Both the position numbers and the translations under genes were made by a program. A stretch of 64,000 nt of DNA, taken from contig NZ_JBBWVE010000013.1 of NCBI RefSeq assembly GCF_041903755.1, positions 62,001 to 126,000 on the forward strand. The letters run 5' to 3'. Shown here in pieces: positions 1-9,398 of the stretch. The DNA is from Thiocapsa roseilacustris. GTDB taxonomy: Bacteria > Pseudomonadota > Gammaproteobacteria > Chromatiales > Chromatiaceae. The notes under the pieces were generated by a model. The model made no database searches and had not been told where the DNA came from. It worked only from the letters and a program-made list of their open reading frames with translations. The first letter of the stretch is position 1, and every line of letters begins with the position of its first letter.

Positions 1-2
1 TG

Positions 3-842
3 CCGAGCGGTGCGAATGCCCAGATCACGCTCCTCGATCAAATGGATCTCTCACTCGCCTTGGACAAGGACACCTACAGGGCGGAGATGAAGCGCCTGCA
101 GACCGAGATCAACGAGCTGGCCTGGAGCGCCTACAACAAGAAACGATCGACCGTCCTGATGTTCGAGGGCGTCGATGCCGGCGGCAAGGGCGGCGCGATC
201 CGCCGGATCACGGCCGCCATCGATGCGCGCCTCTATCGCGCCATCCCGGTCGCTGCGCCCACCGACGAGGAGAAGTCACACCACTATCTGTGGCGGTTCT
301 GGCGTCACGTCCCACGGGCGGGCTACATCACACTCTACGATCGATCCTGGTACGGACGTGTCCTGGTCGAGCGGGTCGAGGGTTTTGCCGGCGATGCCGA
401 ATGGCGGCGCGCCTACTCGGAGATCAATCGCTTCGAGGAGCAGCTGGTGGACAGCGGCGTGATCCTGCTCAAATTCTGGATCCACATCAGTCAGGACGAG
501 CAGCTGAAGCGCTTCAAGGATCGCGAGAGTGTCCCGTACAAGCAATACAAGATCACCGACGATGACTGGCGCAACCGCGAGAAATGGCCCCAGTACAAGG
601 ATGCGATCAACGAGATGGTGGTGCGCACCAGCACCAAGCATGCGGCTTGGACTCTGGTGGAGGGCAACGACAAACCCTATGCGCGGATCAAGGTGCTCAG
701 GACGGTATGCGACACCGTTCGGGAGGCGCTCAAACGCGACCCGGAACCGACGGCCGGTTATCTACCCTGCGGCGACAAACGGCCCGAGCAGATGAAGCCC
801 GAGCAAACAAAGAAGGCGTCGAACGGTAAGTCCGAGTCTTGA
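3..842 (+). CDS. pap: Polyphosphate:AMP phosphotransferase, C-terminal part (cut by window start)
   Basis: The reading frame is open to the first base of the window, so the gene begins upstream; 279 residues are visible. It transfers phosphate from polyphosphate to a nucleotide; Pap enzymes make ADP from AMP and have two tandem PPK2 domains, of which this looks like the second. Visible are a Walker A motif (FEGVDAGGKGG, about visible residues 54-64), the DRSWYGRVLVERVEG segment and the DWRNREKW lid segment typical of PPK2. A Met at base 42 could be read as a start, but the sequence before it is coding-like and continuous, and Pap proteins are about 500 residues. A single-domain PPK2 starting at 42 is the alternative. 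The downstream neighbour tatD is convergent. Confidence 0.85.
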   Translation, partial: PSGANAQITLLDQMDLSLALDKDTYRAEMKRLQTEINELAWSAYNKKRSTVLMFEGVDAGGKGGAIRRITAAIDARLYRAIPVAAPTDEEKSHHYLWRFWRHVPRAGYITLYDRSWYGRVLVERVEGFAGDAEWRRAYSEINRFEEQLVDSGVILLKFWIHISQDEQLKRFKDRESVPYKQYKITDDDWRNREKWPQYKDAINEMVVRTSTKHAAWTLVEGNDKPYARIKVLRTVCDTVREALKRDPEPTAGYLPCGDKRPEQMKPEQTKKASNGKSES

Positions 843-878
843 GATAGGCGCCTTAGGCGATCCGGGAGTTTCCATACT

Positions 879-937
879 CGTAGGTTGTGCTAACGATAGG
901 AGGCACAACTTGCGCCGACGGTTTGTTGTGCCTACGC
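879..937. repeat. Family C palindromic repeat, copy C1
   Basis: It starts CGTAGGTTGTGC and ends near GTTGTGCCTACG, in the gap between the convergent pap and tatD genes. It is a shortened copy of the repeats at 26703-26782, 35969-36050 and 47811-47888. The TAG stop codon of tatD (934-932 on the minus strand) lies inside it. Confidence 0.7.
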
Positions 938-1705
938 GATGGAGAACAATCGGAAATAATTCTCGCGTGTGACCGTAGCAACCTCTGCCGGATCCATCCC
1001 GCGCAGCTCGGCAATACGGTTCGCGACATGGGCGACCAACTTGGGCTCGTTGGGTTTGCCGCGATGGGGCATGGGTGCGAGATAAGGCGAATCGGTTTCG
1101 ATGAGCAGGCGATCGAGCGGGACGCGGCGCGCCACGTTGCGCAGCTCCTCGGCGTTCTTGAAGGTGACGATCCCGGAAAAGGAGACATAAAAACCCAGAT
1201 CCATGCCGGCCTTCGCCATCTCCCAATTCTCGGTGAAGCAGTGCAGCACCCCGCCGACGGCGTCTGCGCGCTCCTCGCGCAGGATCGCAATGGTATCCTC
1301 GCGCGCATCCCTCGTATGGATAATCAAAGGCTTGCAGCACGCGCGTGCCGCGGCAATATGGACGCGGAAACGCTCGCGCTGCCGAGCCGGATCCAGATCG
1401 CGATGGAAAAAGTCCAGTCCGGTCTCACCGATCGCGACGTTTCGCGGATCAGCCGCCAAAGACACCAACCGTTCCACGGTCGGTTCTTCGCCGTGCTCCT
1501 GGTTCGGATGCACGCCGACCGAGACGGCGACCTGCTCAAAGGGATCGACCAGACGTCTCATGTCCGGATAGTGCTCCAGATCGATCGAGACGCAGAGCAT
1601 ATGGGTGACCCCGGCGTCGGCGGTCGCCTGCATGAGCCCGGTGAAGTCGCCCTCGTATCGGCGAAGATCCACCCGATCGAGGTGACAATGGGAATCGACG
1701 AGCAT
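932..1705 (-). CDS. tatD: TatD-family metal-dependent hydrolase
   Basis: 257 residues, usual length for TatD/YcfH metallo-hydrolases (3'-5' DNase or related TIM-barrel enzymes). The N-terminal HCH metal motif (DSHCHLD, residues 4-10), the conserved IGETGLDFF segment and the late ETDSPYLAP motif are all present. I chose the ATG at 1705 because AGGAGA lies just upstream and the family starts directly at this motif; an in-frame upstream extension to 1789 runs through a hairpin repeat and is not protein-like. It is the last gene of the fatty-acid/holB/pilZ cluster, as in many gammaproteobacteria (holB-pilZ-ycfH order). The stop codon is formed by a dispersed palindromic repeat. Confidence 0.93.
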   Translation of the reverse strand: MLVDSHCHLDRVDLRRYEGDFTGLMQATADAGVTHMLCVSIDLEHYPDMRRLVDPFEQVAVSVGVHPNQEHGEEPTVERLVSLAADPRNVAIGETGLDFFHRDLDPARQRERFRVHIAAARACCKPLIIHTRDAREDTIAILREERADAVGGVLHCFTENWEMAKAGMDLGFYVSFSGIVTFKNAEELRNVARRVPLDRLLIETDSPYLAPMPHRGKPNEPKLVAHVANRIAELRGMDPAEVATVTRENYFRLFSIA

Positions 1706-1746
1706 GCACTCTCCTAGTCCAGCACCGCAGATGTATCGAGACCTGT

Positions 1747-1808
1747 CGTTGTCGTTGTCGTAATCGCCCATCGATAAGACTACGACCACGATTACGACAA
1801 CGACAACG
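1747..1808. repeat. Family B hairpin repeat, copy B1
   Basis: Perfect 20-bp inverted repeat: CGTTGTCGTTGTCGTAATCG at 1747-1766 and its complement at 1789-1808, with a 22-base loop. It lies between pilZ and tatD. Related arms occur near 18537-18704, 34648-34700 and 48167-48210. Confidence 0.8.
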
Positions 1809-1863
1809 AAGATGATCTCGGACGGTCTCGGAATCGCTGCACCGCTACGCTACATGGTGTGGC

Positions 1864-2235
1864 CTACATAGTGTGTGTGGGGCGATCCGAGTTGAGGGCA
1901 CCAACGAGATAGTCCTCGATCTTGCGGCGCGCCATACCCTTATCCTGATCGCTGAACTGCACACCGACCCCGATCGCACGGCTGCCCTCGGCACCCGGCG
2001 GCGTGACCCAGACCACCTTGCCGGCAACCGGGATGCGCTCGGTCTCCTCCATCAACTGCAGCAGAAGAAAGATCTCGTCGCCGAGCTGATAGCGTTTCGT
2101 CGTCGGGATAAAGAGCCCGCCGTTTTTGACGAAGGGCATGAAGGCGGCATAGAGCGCGGCCTTGTCTTTGATCGCGAAGCTGAGGATACGCTGCTGTCCC
2201 GCGAGGGACCCGGTGGACGCGCCCGGTATCGCCAT
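1864..2235 (-). CDS. pilZ: PilZ-domain protein
   Basis: 123 residues, the size of the single-domain type IV pilus assembly PilZ protein encoded beside holB in Pseudomonas and relatives. The segment with GVQFSDQDKG near the C-terminus and the hydrophobic beta-strand pattern fit the PilZ fold. I do not see the N-terminal RxxxR c-di-GMP signature of canonical PilZ domains, in line with this subfamily, which is known mainly as a pilus biogenesis factor. The start at 2235 has AGGAG about ten bases upstream. It lies 3 bp after holB, so it is co-transcribed with it. Confidence 0.85.
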   Translation of the reverse strand: MAIPGASTGSLAGQQRILSFAIKDKAALYAAFMPFVKNGGLFIPTTKRYQLGDEIFLLLQLMEETERIPVAGKVVWVTPPGAEGSRAIGVGVQFSDQDKGMARRKIEDYLVGALNSDRPTHTM

Positions 2236-2238
2236 GGG

Positions 2239-3263
<1,025 letters not shown>

Positions 3264-3267
<4 letters not shown>

Positions 3268-3965
3268 GCCTCGGCTCCGCCGCCGGACGCCTCGGCGGTC
3301 TCGCCCCGACGGGTCTCGACGAGGGCACGCAAGGCTCGTCCCGCCTGCTCGCCGACGACGTTCAAGGGCGCAGCGGCATCGATCAGGCGATAGCGCCCCG
3401 GGCTCGCATGCGCCCGTTCGAGATAGACAGCGCGCACCGCCTCGAAGAAGTGCAGGGTCTCGGACTCGAATCGATCGGCGGCCCCGCGACCGCGTGCGCG
3501 CTCAAGTCCAAGCGTGGGCGCAAGATCGAAAAGGAGGGTCAGATCCGGCCGTAGATCGCCCTGAACCAGCGTCTCGAGCACCGCAATGCGCTCCGGATTC
3601 AACCCGCGCCCCCCGCCTTGATAGGCGTAGGTCGCGTCGGTAAAGCGATCGCAAAGCACCCAGGCGCCGGTTCCCAGCGCGGGACGGATCCTCTTGGCCA
3701 GATGCTCGGCGCGTGCCGCGAACATGAGAAGCAGCTCGGCGGTCTCGTCCATCCCGGTGTTGGCCGAATCGAGCAGCAAGGTGCGGATCCGCTCGGCAAT
3801 CGGCGATCCTCCGGGCTCGCGCGTCGTCACGACCGCGATACCCAGCGACGACAGGAGCGCCGCAAGCGAGGCGATGTGTGTCGACTTGCCCGCCCCCTCG
3901 ATGCCTTCCAGCGTGACGAAGCAGCCTCGCCTCGGCTTCGGACTCACCGCAGTCGAAAGGATCAT
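3264..3965 (-). CDS. tmk: Thymidylate kinase
   Basis: 233 residues; makes dTDP from dTMP and ATP. The P-loop EGIEGAGKST (residues 20-29), the TREPGGSP motif and the DRF/DATYAYQGGGRG region are all present, as is an arginine-containing LID segment (RGRGAADRFE). It overlaps mltG upstream by four bases (ATGA) and holB downstream by four (GTGA), giving a tightly coupled operon. The N-terminus is about 15 residues longer than in E. coli, but the ATG at 3965 is fixed by the overlap. Confidence 0.96.
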
Positions 3966-4963
3966 GGATCACCCAGGATATAGCGACGAACCGCTTGGTT
4001 GTGCGCGTCGAGCGTGGCCGAGAAAACATGCGTACCGTCGCCGCGCGAGACGAAATAGAGGCTGTCCCCGTCCGCGGGGTTGAGGACGGCATGGATGGCT
4101 GCGCGCCCGGGCAAGGCGATGGGTGTCGGCGGCAGGCCGTTGATGACATAGGTGTTGTAGGCGGTGGCCTCGCGTAGATCGGCGCGGCGGATGCGACCCT
4201 CGTAACGCTCGCCCATGCCGTAGATCACGGTCGGATCGGTTTGCAGGCGCATCCCTTTGCGCAGGCGGCGTACGAAGACTCCCGCGATCTCCGGCCGTTC
4301 ATGCGCGGCGCCCGTCTCCTTCTCGACGATCGAGGCGAGGATCAGGGCCTCATAGGAACTGTCGATCGGTAGCCCCTCGCGGCGCTCCGCCCACTCCTCG
4401 GCCAGAACCTGCTCCATGCGCTCGAAGGCACGCTGCAGGACCGACAGGCGCGGCGTGTCGCGCGGGAAACGGTAGGTGTCCGGAAAGAGGCGCCCTTCGG
4501 GATGCTCGCCGGGGCGGCCGAGCTTGGCCATCAGGGCCTCGTCGGACAGATCCGACAGGTCACCCGTGAAACGATCCTGCGCCTCGATCGCTGCGACGGC
4601 CTGCCGAAAAGTCCAGCCCTCGACCAAGGTGACGGGATGCTGTACGACCTGGCCCGAGGTGATACGCGCCAAGACATCGACCGGGGTCATCCCGGCGGTC
4701 AGCTCGAACTCGCCCGCCTTGATTCGCGCCTGATCACTTTGTCGGTAGGCCAAGGCGATGAAGTAGTAAGGGTGTCGCAGAATACCCTCGTCGGTCATCC
4801 GGCGCGCCAATCCACGCAGCGATGTCCCGCGCGGGATGTCGAGTATCGTACCCTCCTCGGGCAAGGGCACGGGCCCCTTGATGAAGGCACCGTAATCGAG
4901 CCAAAGACCGGCACCCATCGCACCTGCAGCGAGCACCAGAACGAAAAAGACACGTGCGATCAT
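3962..4963 (-). CDS. mltG: Endolytic murein transglycosylase MltG
   Basis: 333 residues. A membrane-anchored lytic transglycosylase (YceG family) thought to release nascent glycan strands. One N-terminal membrane segment (about residues 2-20) is followed by a periplasmic domain with the catalytic-glutamate motif ASIVEKETG and the conserved YNTYVINGLPPTPI segment. The ATG at 4963 overlaps the pabC stop as ATGA and leaves a normal membrane anchor; an ATG at 4975 would add four residues. Placement between pabC and tmk is the standard order. Confidence 0.93.
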   Translation of the reverse strand: MIARVFFVLVLAAGAMGAGLWLDYGAFIKGPVPLPEEGTILDIPRGTSLRGLARRMTDEGILRHPYYFIALAYRQSDQARIKAGEFELTAGMTPVDVLARITSGQVVQHPVTLVEGWTFRQAVAAIEAQDRFTGDLSDLSDEALMAKLGRPGEHPEGRLFPDTYRFPRDTPRLSVLQRAFERMEQVLAEEWAERREGLPIDSSYEALILASIVEKETGAAHERPEIAGVFVRRLRKGMRLQTDPTVIYGMGERYEGRIRRADLREATAYNTYVINGLPPTPIALPGRAAIHAVLNPADGDSLYFVSRGDGTHVFSATLDAHNQAVRRYILGDP

Positions 4964-5871
4964 GGATCCGGCCATTCAGGTGTATGCGCCGTTCGACGGA
5001 CGGCGCTCAAAAAATCGAGCGGAAGGCCGCCGGGGTCGAACAGCCGATCTTCAAGACGGGAAACCGGCCAGACGCCGATCCGCGCATTCGTCAAGAAGAG
5101 TCCGGCCGCCTCCTCGAGCATCCGTCGGGTAACTGGGCGCTCGACACAGGCAAGCCCGGCCCGCGCGGCCGCTTCGATTGCGACCGCACGCACCGTCCCG
5201 GCAATGCCGCTGCGCGTCACCGGTGGGGTGGCGAGCGCAACACCGTCCCAGACAAACAGATTCGTCATCGTGCCGCCGACTAGGTCGCCGGCCTCGTCAC
5301 ACATCAGACCCTCGGCGATCCCCGGGTCATCCCATTCCTGCCGGGCAAGCACCGCGTCCAAGCGGTTGAGATGTTTGATCCCGGCCAGGCACGGATTCAC
5401 GGATGCGGGGGTTTCGCAATACCGGATGGCGACACCGCCGTTCGCAAGCGGATCGGCGTTCGGAAATGGGGCATAGGACAACAGGATGCGCCGGGGGTGC
5501 GGTGAGACAGGAGGTCGATAACCGCGACCGCCGACGCCGCGGGTGATGATCAGCTTCAGAAGGCCATCATCAAGCTCGGCGCATATCCGAGCAGTCTCTT
5601 CGCGCAAAACCGATCGTGAGGGGAGCGGGAGACCGAGCCGATCGGCGCCAAGCGCGAGACGCGCCAAGTGGCGGTCCCACAGACAAGGCAAGCCGTCACG
5701 GATCAGAATGGTCTCGAACAGACCATCGCCGTAGTGCAGGCCACGATCTCCAACCGAGAGCCGATCCTGCTCGCGCCCATCCACCAGGACGCGTCTGATC
5801 CCTGCCGCCCCCGAGACGCCATCGTCATCCGACGGATCTGCAACCGGCGCGGAAGGCGGCCAATCGAACAA
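4960..5871 (-). CDS. pabC: Aminodeoxychorismate lyase
   Basis: About 300 residues, a fold-type IV PLP enzyme that converts 4-amino-4-deoxychorismate to p-aminobenzoate for folate synthesis. The family segments GLHYGDGLFET, the lysine-containing GIKHLNRLD (PLP lysine) and GGTMTNLFVWDG are visible. The listed start is a TTG with a weak ribosome site and gives about 30 residues before the point where E. coli PabC begins, so the true start may be a later codon near 5784. It lies between fabF and mltG as in E. coli. Confidence 0.9.
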   Translation of the reverse strand: MFDWPPSAPVADPSDDDGVSGAAGIRRVLVDGREQDRLSVGDRGLHYGDGLFETILIRDGLPCLWDRHLARLALGADRLGLPLPSRSVLREETARICAELDDGLLKLIITRGVGGRGYRPPVSPHPRRILLSYAPFPNADPLANGGVAIRYCETPASVNPCLAGIKHLNRLDAVLARQEWDDPGIAEGLMCDEAGDLVGGTMTNLFVWDGVALATPPVTRSGIAGTVRAVAIEAAARAGLACVERPVTRRMLEEAAGLFLTNARIGVWPVSRLEDRLFDPGGLPLDFLSAVRRTAHTPEWPDP

Positions 5872-5901
5872 TCTGACGTCGAACCCGATCCGAGACCCGA
5901 C

Positions 5902-7140
5902 CTAAGGCCGACGGAAGGCCAGTGTCCCGTTAGTACCGCCGAATCCGAAGGAGTTGGTCAATGCGACATCGATGCGCATCTCTCGGGCGGTATTGGGGAC
6001 GTAATCGAGATCGCAGTCCGGATCCGGCGTCTCGTAGTTGATGGTCGGTGGCGCGGTCTGATCGCGAATGGCGAGGATCGTGAAGATCGCCTCCGCCCCG
6101 CCGGCAGCGCCCAGCATGTGGCCGGTCATGGATTTGGTCGAGCTGACTGGAATCTCGTAGGCGTGCTGGCCGAACGCACGCTTGATGGCCATGGTCTCGG
6201 CCGCATCGCCGGCGGGTGTCGAGGTACCATGGGCGTTGATGTAGTTCACCTGATCCTTGTCCAGACCGGCATCCGCGAGCGCGAGCAGCATACAATCGCA
6301 GGCGCCTTCGCCGTTCTCCGACGGCGCGGTCATGTGATAGGCATCGGAGTTCATCCCGACGCCGACCAGCTCGGCGTAGATGACGGCACCGCGTGCCTTG
6401 GCGCGCTCGTACTCCTCGAGCACCACGACGCCTGCACCGTCGCTGAGGACGAAGCCGTCGCGATCGCGATCGAAGGGCCGGCTGGCGGCCTCCGGCGCAT
6501 CGTTGCGGGTCGAGAGCGCGCGCGCCGCGGCGAAGCCGCCGAGCCCGACCGGCGAGGTCGCCATCTCGGCGCCACCCGCGATCATCACATCGACATAGCC
6601 GTGACGGATCATGATCGCCGCCTCGCCGATGTTGTGCGTCGCCGTGCTGCACGCGGAAACGATCGAGTAGTTTGGCCCCTTGAGCCCAAACTTGATCGAG
6701 AGGTTACCCGCAACCATGTTGATGATATTGGCGGGGACAAAGAAGGGCGAGATCCGACGCGGCCCCTTCGTCCGATAAGCCTCGTAGTTGTTCTCGATGC
6801 CCGTAATCCCGCCGATCCCCGATCCGATCGCCACACCGATGCGGCGACAGTTGGAATCGTCGATCTCAAGCCCGGCGTCGACAATCGCCTGACAGCTGGC
6901 AGCCATGCCGTAGTGGATGAACTTATCCATTTTCTTGGCTTCTTTTTCAGCGATGTAATCGCTGATCTCGAAGCCATAGATCGGGCCACCGAAGCGGGTG
7001 CTGAACGGCTCGATGTCGAAATGGGTGATGGGTTTGATCCCGCTCTTGCCGGCGAGGATGTTGTCCCAGGAGGACACGACGTCCAAACCGACCGGCGCGA
7101 CCAGGCCCAAACCGGTGACCACGACCCTTCTGCCTGACAT
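5902..7140 (-). CDS. fabF: 3-oxoacyl-ACP synthase II
   Basis: 412 residues, full length. Elongating condensing enzyme of type II fatty acid synthesis, adding malonyl-ACP to acyl-ACP. The catalytic triad is visible: Cys in SACSTATHNI, His in NAHGTSTPAGD and His in KSMTGHMLGAAGG. The ATG at 7140 has AAGGGG upstream. It follows acpP with a 115-bp gap holding a GC-rich hairpin. Confidence 0.97.
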   Translation of the reverse strand: MSGRRVVVTGLGLVAPVGLDVVSSWDNILAGKSGIKPITHFDIEPFSTRFGGPIYGFEISDYIAEKEAKKMDKFIHYGMAASCQAIVDAGLEIDDSNCRRIGVAIGSGIGGITGIENNYEAYRTKGPRRISPFFVPANIINMVAGNLSIKFGLKGPNYSIVSACSTATHNIGEAAIMIRHGYVDVMIAGGAEMATSPVGLGGFAAARALSTRNDAPEAASRPFDRDRDGFVLSDGAGVVVLEEYERAKARGAVIYAELVGVGMNSDAYHMTAPSENGEGACDCMLLALADAGLDKDQVNYINAHGTSTPAGDAAETMAIKRAFGQHAYEIPVSSTKSMTGHMLGAAGGAEAIFTILAIRDQTAPPTINYETPDPDCDLDYVPNTAREMRIDVALTNSFGFGGTNGTLAFRRP

Positions 7141-7227
7141 TGCCTACCCCTTTCGTTCGAAACGCGACATTCGACACCCGCCGCCGAACCGGCATCCAGC
7201 TGCGGCCGACGGCCCTCGAGCCTCGGA

Positions 7228-7244
7228 GCACCCGGCCCGGGTGC
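7228..7244. other. GC-rich hairpin between acpP and fabF
   Basis: GCACCC and GGGTGC flank a five-base loop. On the transcribed minus strand there is no T-run after it, so it is not a plain intrinsic terminator. It could stabilise or process the acpP part of the message; that is only a guess. Confidence 0.3.
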
Positions 7245-7255
7245 CGGACACCTGC

Positions 7256-7492
7256 CTATGCCTGGTGCTGGTTGATGTAGTTGATGGCCTGTTGGACGGT
7301 GGTGATCTTCTCCGCGTCCTCGTCCGGGATCTCGGTTTCAAACTCTTCTTCGAGGGCCATGACCAACTCAACCGTGTCGAGTGAGTCCGCGCCCAGATCG
7401 TCGACGAAGGACGCCTCCGAGGTCACTTCCTCTTCCTTCACGCCGAGTTGTTCGACAACGATTTTGCGGACTCGATCTTCAACGCTGCTCAT
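7256..7492 (-). CDS. acpP: Acyl carrier protein
   Basis: 78 residues, acidic. Carries fatty acyl intermediates on a phosphopantetheine arm attached to the serine in DDLGADSLDTVE (Ser about residue 37). The length and sequence match bacterial AcpP very closely. The ATG at 7492 has a strong GGAGGA ribosome site; an upstream in-frame extension is not ACP-like. It lies between fabG and fabF in the usual order. Confidence 0.98.
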   Translation of the reverse strand: MSSVEDRVRKIVVEQLGVKEEEVTSEASFVDDLGADSLDTVELVMALEEEFETEIPDEDAEKITTVQQAINYINQHQA

Positions 7493-7644
7493 GGGACTGA
7501 TTCCTCCGGATGATAAAGGTGGCCCTCGCTGGACCAGGCGGTATTCTAGTGACAATCGACGACCGATGAAAGCCGCATCAGTCCTCGGCGAAAAGCACAA
7601 GACTCTGATTTAGTTGATCTTAATCATATCGACGACGAAGCCTT

Positions 7645-8385
7645 TCATGCCATGTGCATGCCGCCGTTCACGTGCAGGGTCTCGCCGGTGATGTAGGCCG
7701 CTGCAGGCGAGGCCAAAAAGACCACGGCTCCGGCAATCTCCTCGGGCTGTCCGAGGCGACCCAAGGGAATCCCACCGATCAATGCTTGGCGTTGCGCCTC
7801 CGGCAAAGTACGGGTCATATCCGTGTCGATGAACCCGGGGGCGACACAGTTGACGGTGATCGCGCGTGATCCAACCTCCCGCGCCAACGCCTTGGTGAAT
7901 CCCATCATGCCTGCTTTCGCCGCCGCATAGTTCGTCTGACCGGCATTGCCCGTGGTGCCCACGACGGAGGCGATATTGATGATCCGGCCTTTGCGCGCCT
8001 TGGTCATCGCACGCAGACAGGCCTTGGTCACGCGGTAGAGCGAGCTGAGATTGGTCTCGATAACCGAATCCCACTCCTCGTCCTTCATGCGCATTAAAAG
8101 GTTGTCGCGCGTAATTCCGGCATTGTTCACAAGAATCCCCGGTGCACCGAGGCGCTCGGCGATCTCCCCGAAGGCGGCCTTGACCGACGCCGGATCGGAG
8201 ACGTCGAGCACGACCCCGATGCCACGGTATCCGGCCTGGATCAAGGCGTCCTCGATCGAGCGCGCACCGGCGGCCGTCGTTGCCGTGCCGGCAACGACGG
8301 CACCCTGCTCGGCCAACGCCATTGCGATGGAGCGACCGATCCCGCGCGAGGCGCCTGTTACGAGCGCGATCTCATCGTTCAACAT
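7645..8385 (-). CDS. fabG: 3-oxoacyl-ACP reductase
   Basis: 246 residues; NADPH-dependent reduction of 3-oxoacyl-ACP, short-chain dehydrogenase fold. The cofactor motif TGASRGIG (residues 10-17), the NNAG motif, and the active-site YAAAK with the upstream catalytic Ser (ASVVG) are present. The start overlaps the end of fabD by 14 bases, indicating coupled translation. Confidence 0.97.
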   Translation of the reverse strand: MLNDEIALVTGASRGIGRSIAMALAEQGAVVAGTATTAAGARSIEDALIQAGYRGIGVVLDVSDPASVKAAFGEIAERLGAPGILVNNAGITRDNLLMRMKDEEWDSVIETNLSSLYRVTKACLRAMTKARKGRIINIASVVGTTGNAGQTNYAAAKAGMMGFTKALAREVGSRAITVNCVAPGFIDTDMTRTLPEAQRQALIGGIPLGRLGQPEEIAGAVVFLASPAAAYITGETLHVNGGMHMA

Positions 8386-9313
8386 TCGCTATAGCCTCTA
8401 GTGCCGCTTCGAGTGACTTCGGGTCGAAGACCGGCAGCGTCGTCAGATTATCGTCGATTCGTTTGTTCAGACTGGTCAACACCTTGCCCGGGCCGCACTC
8501 GATCGCGATACGAAAACCTTCGGCGGCGACGGCACGCACCGTCTCCACCCATCGTACCGGGCGATAGAGCTGCTGGACCAGCTGATCGCGCAGTAAGGCG
8601 CTGTCGGCGGCGCTCTGCACACAAGCGTTGTGCAGGACCGCAACCTCCGGAATCCGGATCTCGATCGCGGCCAACCGCTCGGCGAGACGATCCGCGGCGG
8701 GGCGCATCAGGGAGCAATGCGAGGGGACACTGACCGGCAAAGTCATCGCCCGCTTCGCACCCGCTGCCTTGGCGGCACCGAGGGCACGGTTCACGGCAGC
8801 GGTCTCGCCCGCAATCACGACCTGACCGGGTGCATTGAAGTTAACGGCCTCGAGCACCGCGCCTTCGGACTGCGCCGCGCAAAGTGCCACGACATCGGCG
8901 TCGCTCAGACCCAGCACGGCGGCCATCGCACCCTCTCCGGCCGGAACCGCTTCCTGCATGAAGCGCGCACGCTCGGCCGCCAAACGCACGCCGTCGGCAA
9001 AACTCAGTGCGCCGGCGGCAACCAAGGCCGAGTATTCGCCCAGACTGTGACCGGCCATTATGCCCGCAGGCGGCCCACCGGCCTGCAGCCAAGTGCGCCA
9101 AACCGCGATCCCTGCGCTCAGCATGACGGGTTGGGTATTCCGGGTGAGATCGAGATCCTCCTTGGGGCCCTCGTGGAGCAAACGCCAAAGGTCGAAACCC
9201 AAGGCGTCCGATGCCTCGTCAAAGGTCCGGCGCACATCCGGATAGGATTCGGCCAGTACATCAAGCATCCCGATCGATTGGGAGCCTTGGCCGGGGAAAA
9301 AAGCGGCAATCAT
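8372..9313 (-). CDS. fabD: Malonyl-CoA:ACP transacylase
   Basis: 313 residues; moves malonate from CoA to ACP. The nucleophile elbow GHSLGEYSAL (Ser about residue 92) and the N-terminal FPGQGSQ motif identify it. The late histidine segment (VPSHCSLM) is present. The fabH-fabD gap of about 85 bp is filled mostly by a 15-bp tandem repeat. Confidence 0.97.
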   Translation of the reverse strand: MIAAFFPGQGSQSIGMLDVLAESYPDVRRTFDEASDALGFDLWRLLHEGPKEDLDLTRNTQPVMLSAGIAVWRTWLQAGGPPAGIMAGHSLGEYSALVAAGALSFADGVRLAAERARFMQEAVPAGEGAMAAVLGLSDADVVALCAAQSEGAVLEAVNFNAPGQVVIAGETAAVNRALGAAKAAGAKRAMTLPVSVPSHCSLMRPAADRLAERLAAIEIRIPEVAVLHNACVQSAADSALLRDQLVQQLYRPVRWVETVRAVAAEGFRIAIECGPGKVLTSLNKRIDDNLTTLPVFDPKSLEAALEAIANVER

Positions 9314-9342
9314 TCATTTCATCCTTATCGGCAACGACTAAG

Positions 9343-9398
9343 CAACACATCGAAGGGCAACACATCGAAGGGCAACACATCGAAGGGCAACACATCGA
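9343..9398. repeat. 15-bp tandem repeat between fabH and fabD
   Basis: The unit CAACACATCGAAGGG is present three times in full (9343-9387), followed by a partial fourth. It ends directly at the fabH stop codon and lies in the fabD leader. The copies are identical, suggesting recent slippage. Confidence 0.9.

Noticed and set aside
5668..7137. Long open frame of 489 codons on the plus strand opposite fabF and pabC
   Set aside because: It is the antisense shadow of well-identified genes in GC-rich DNA; the translation has no recognisable fold and is rich in Arg, Asp and Gly.
7228..7244. Intrinsic terminator between acpP and fabF
   Set aside because: The hairpin is good, but no T-run follows on the transcribed strand; I list it only as a hairpin.
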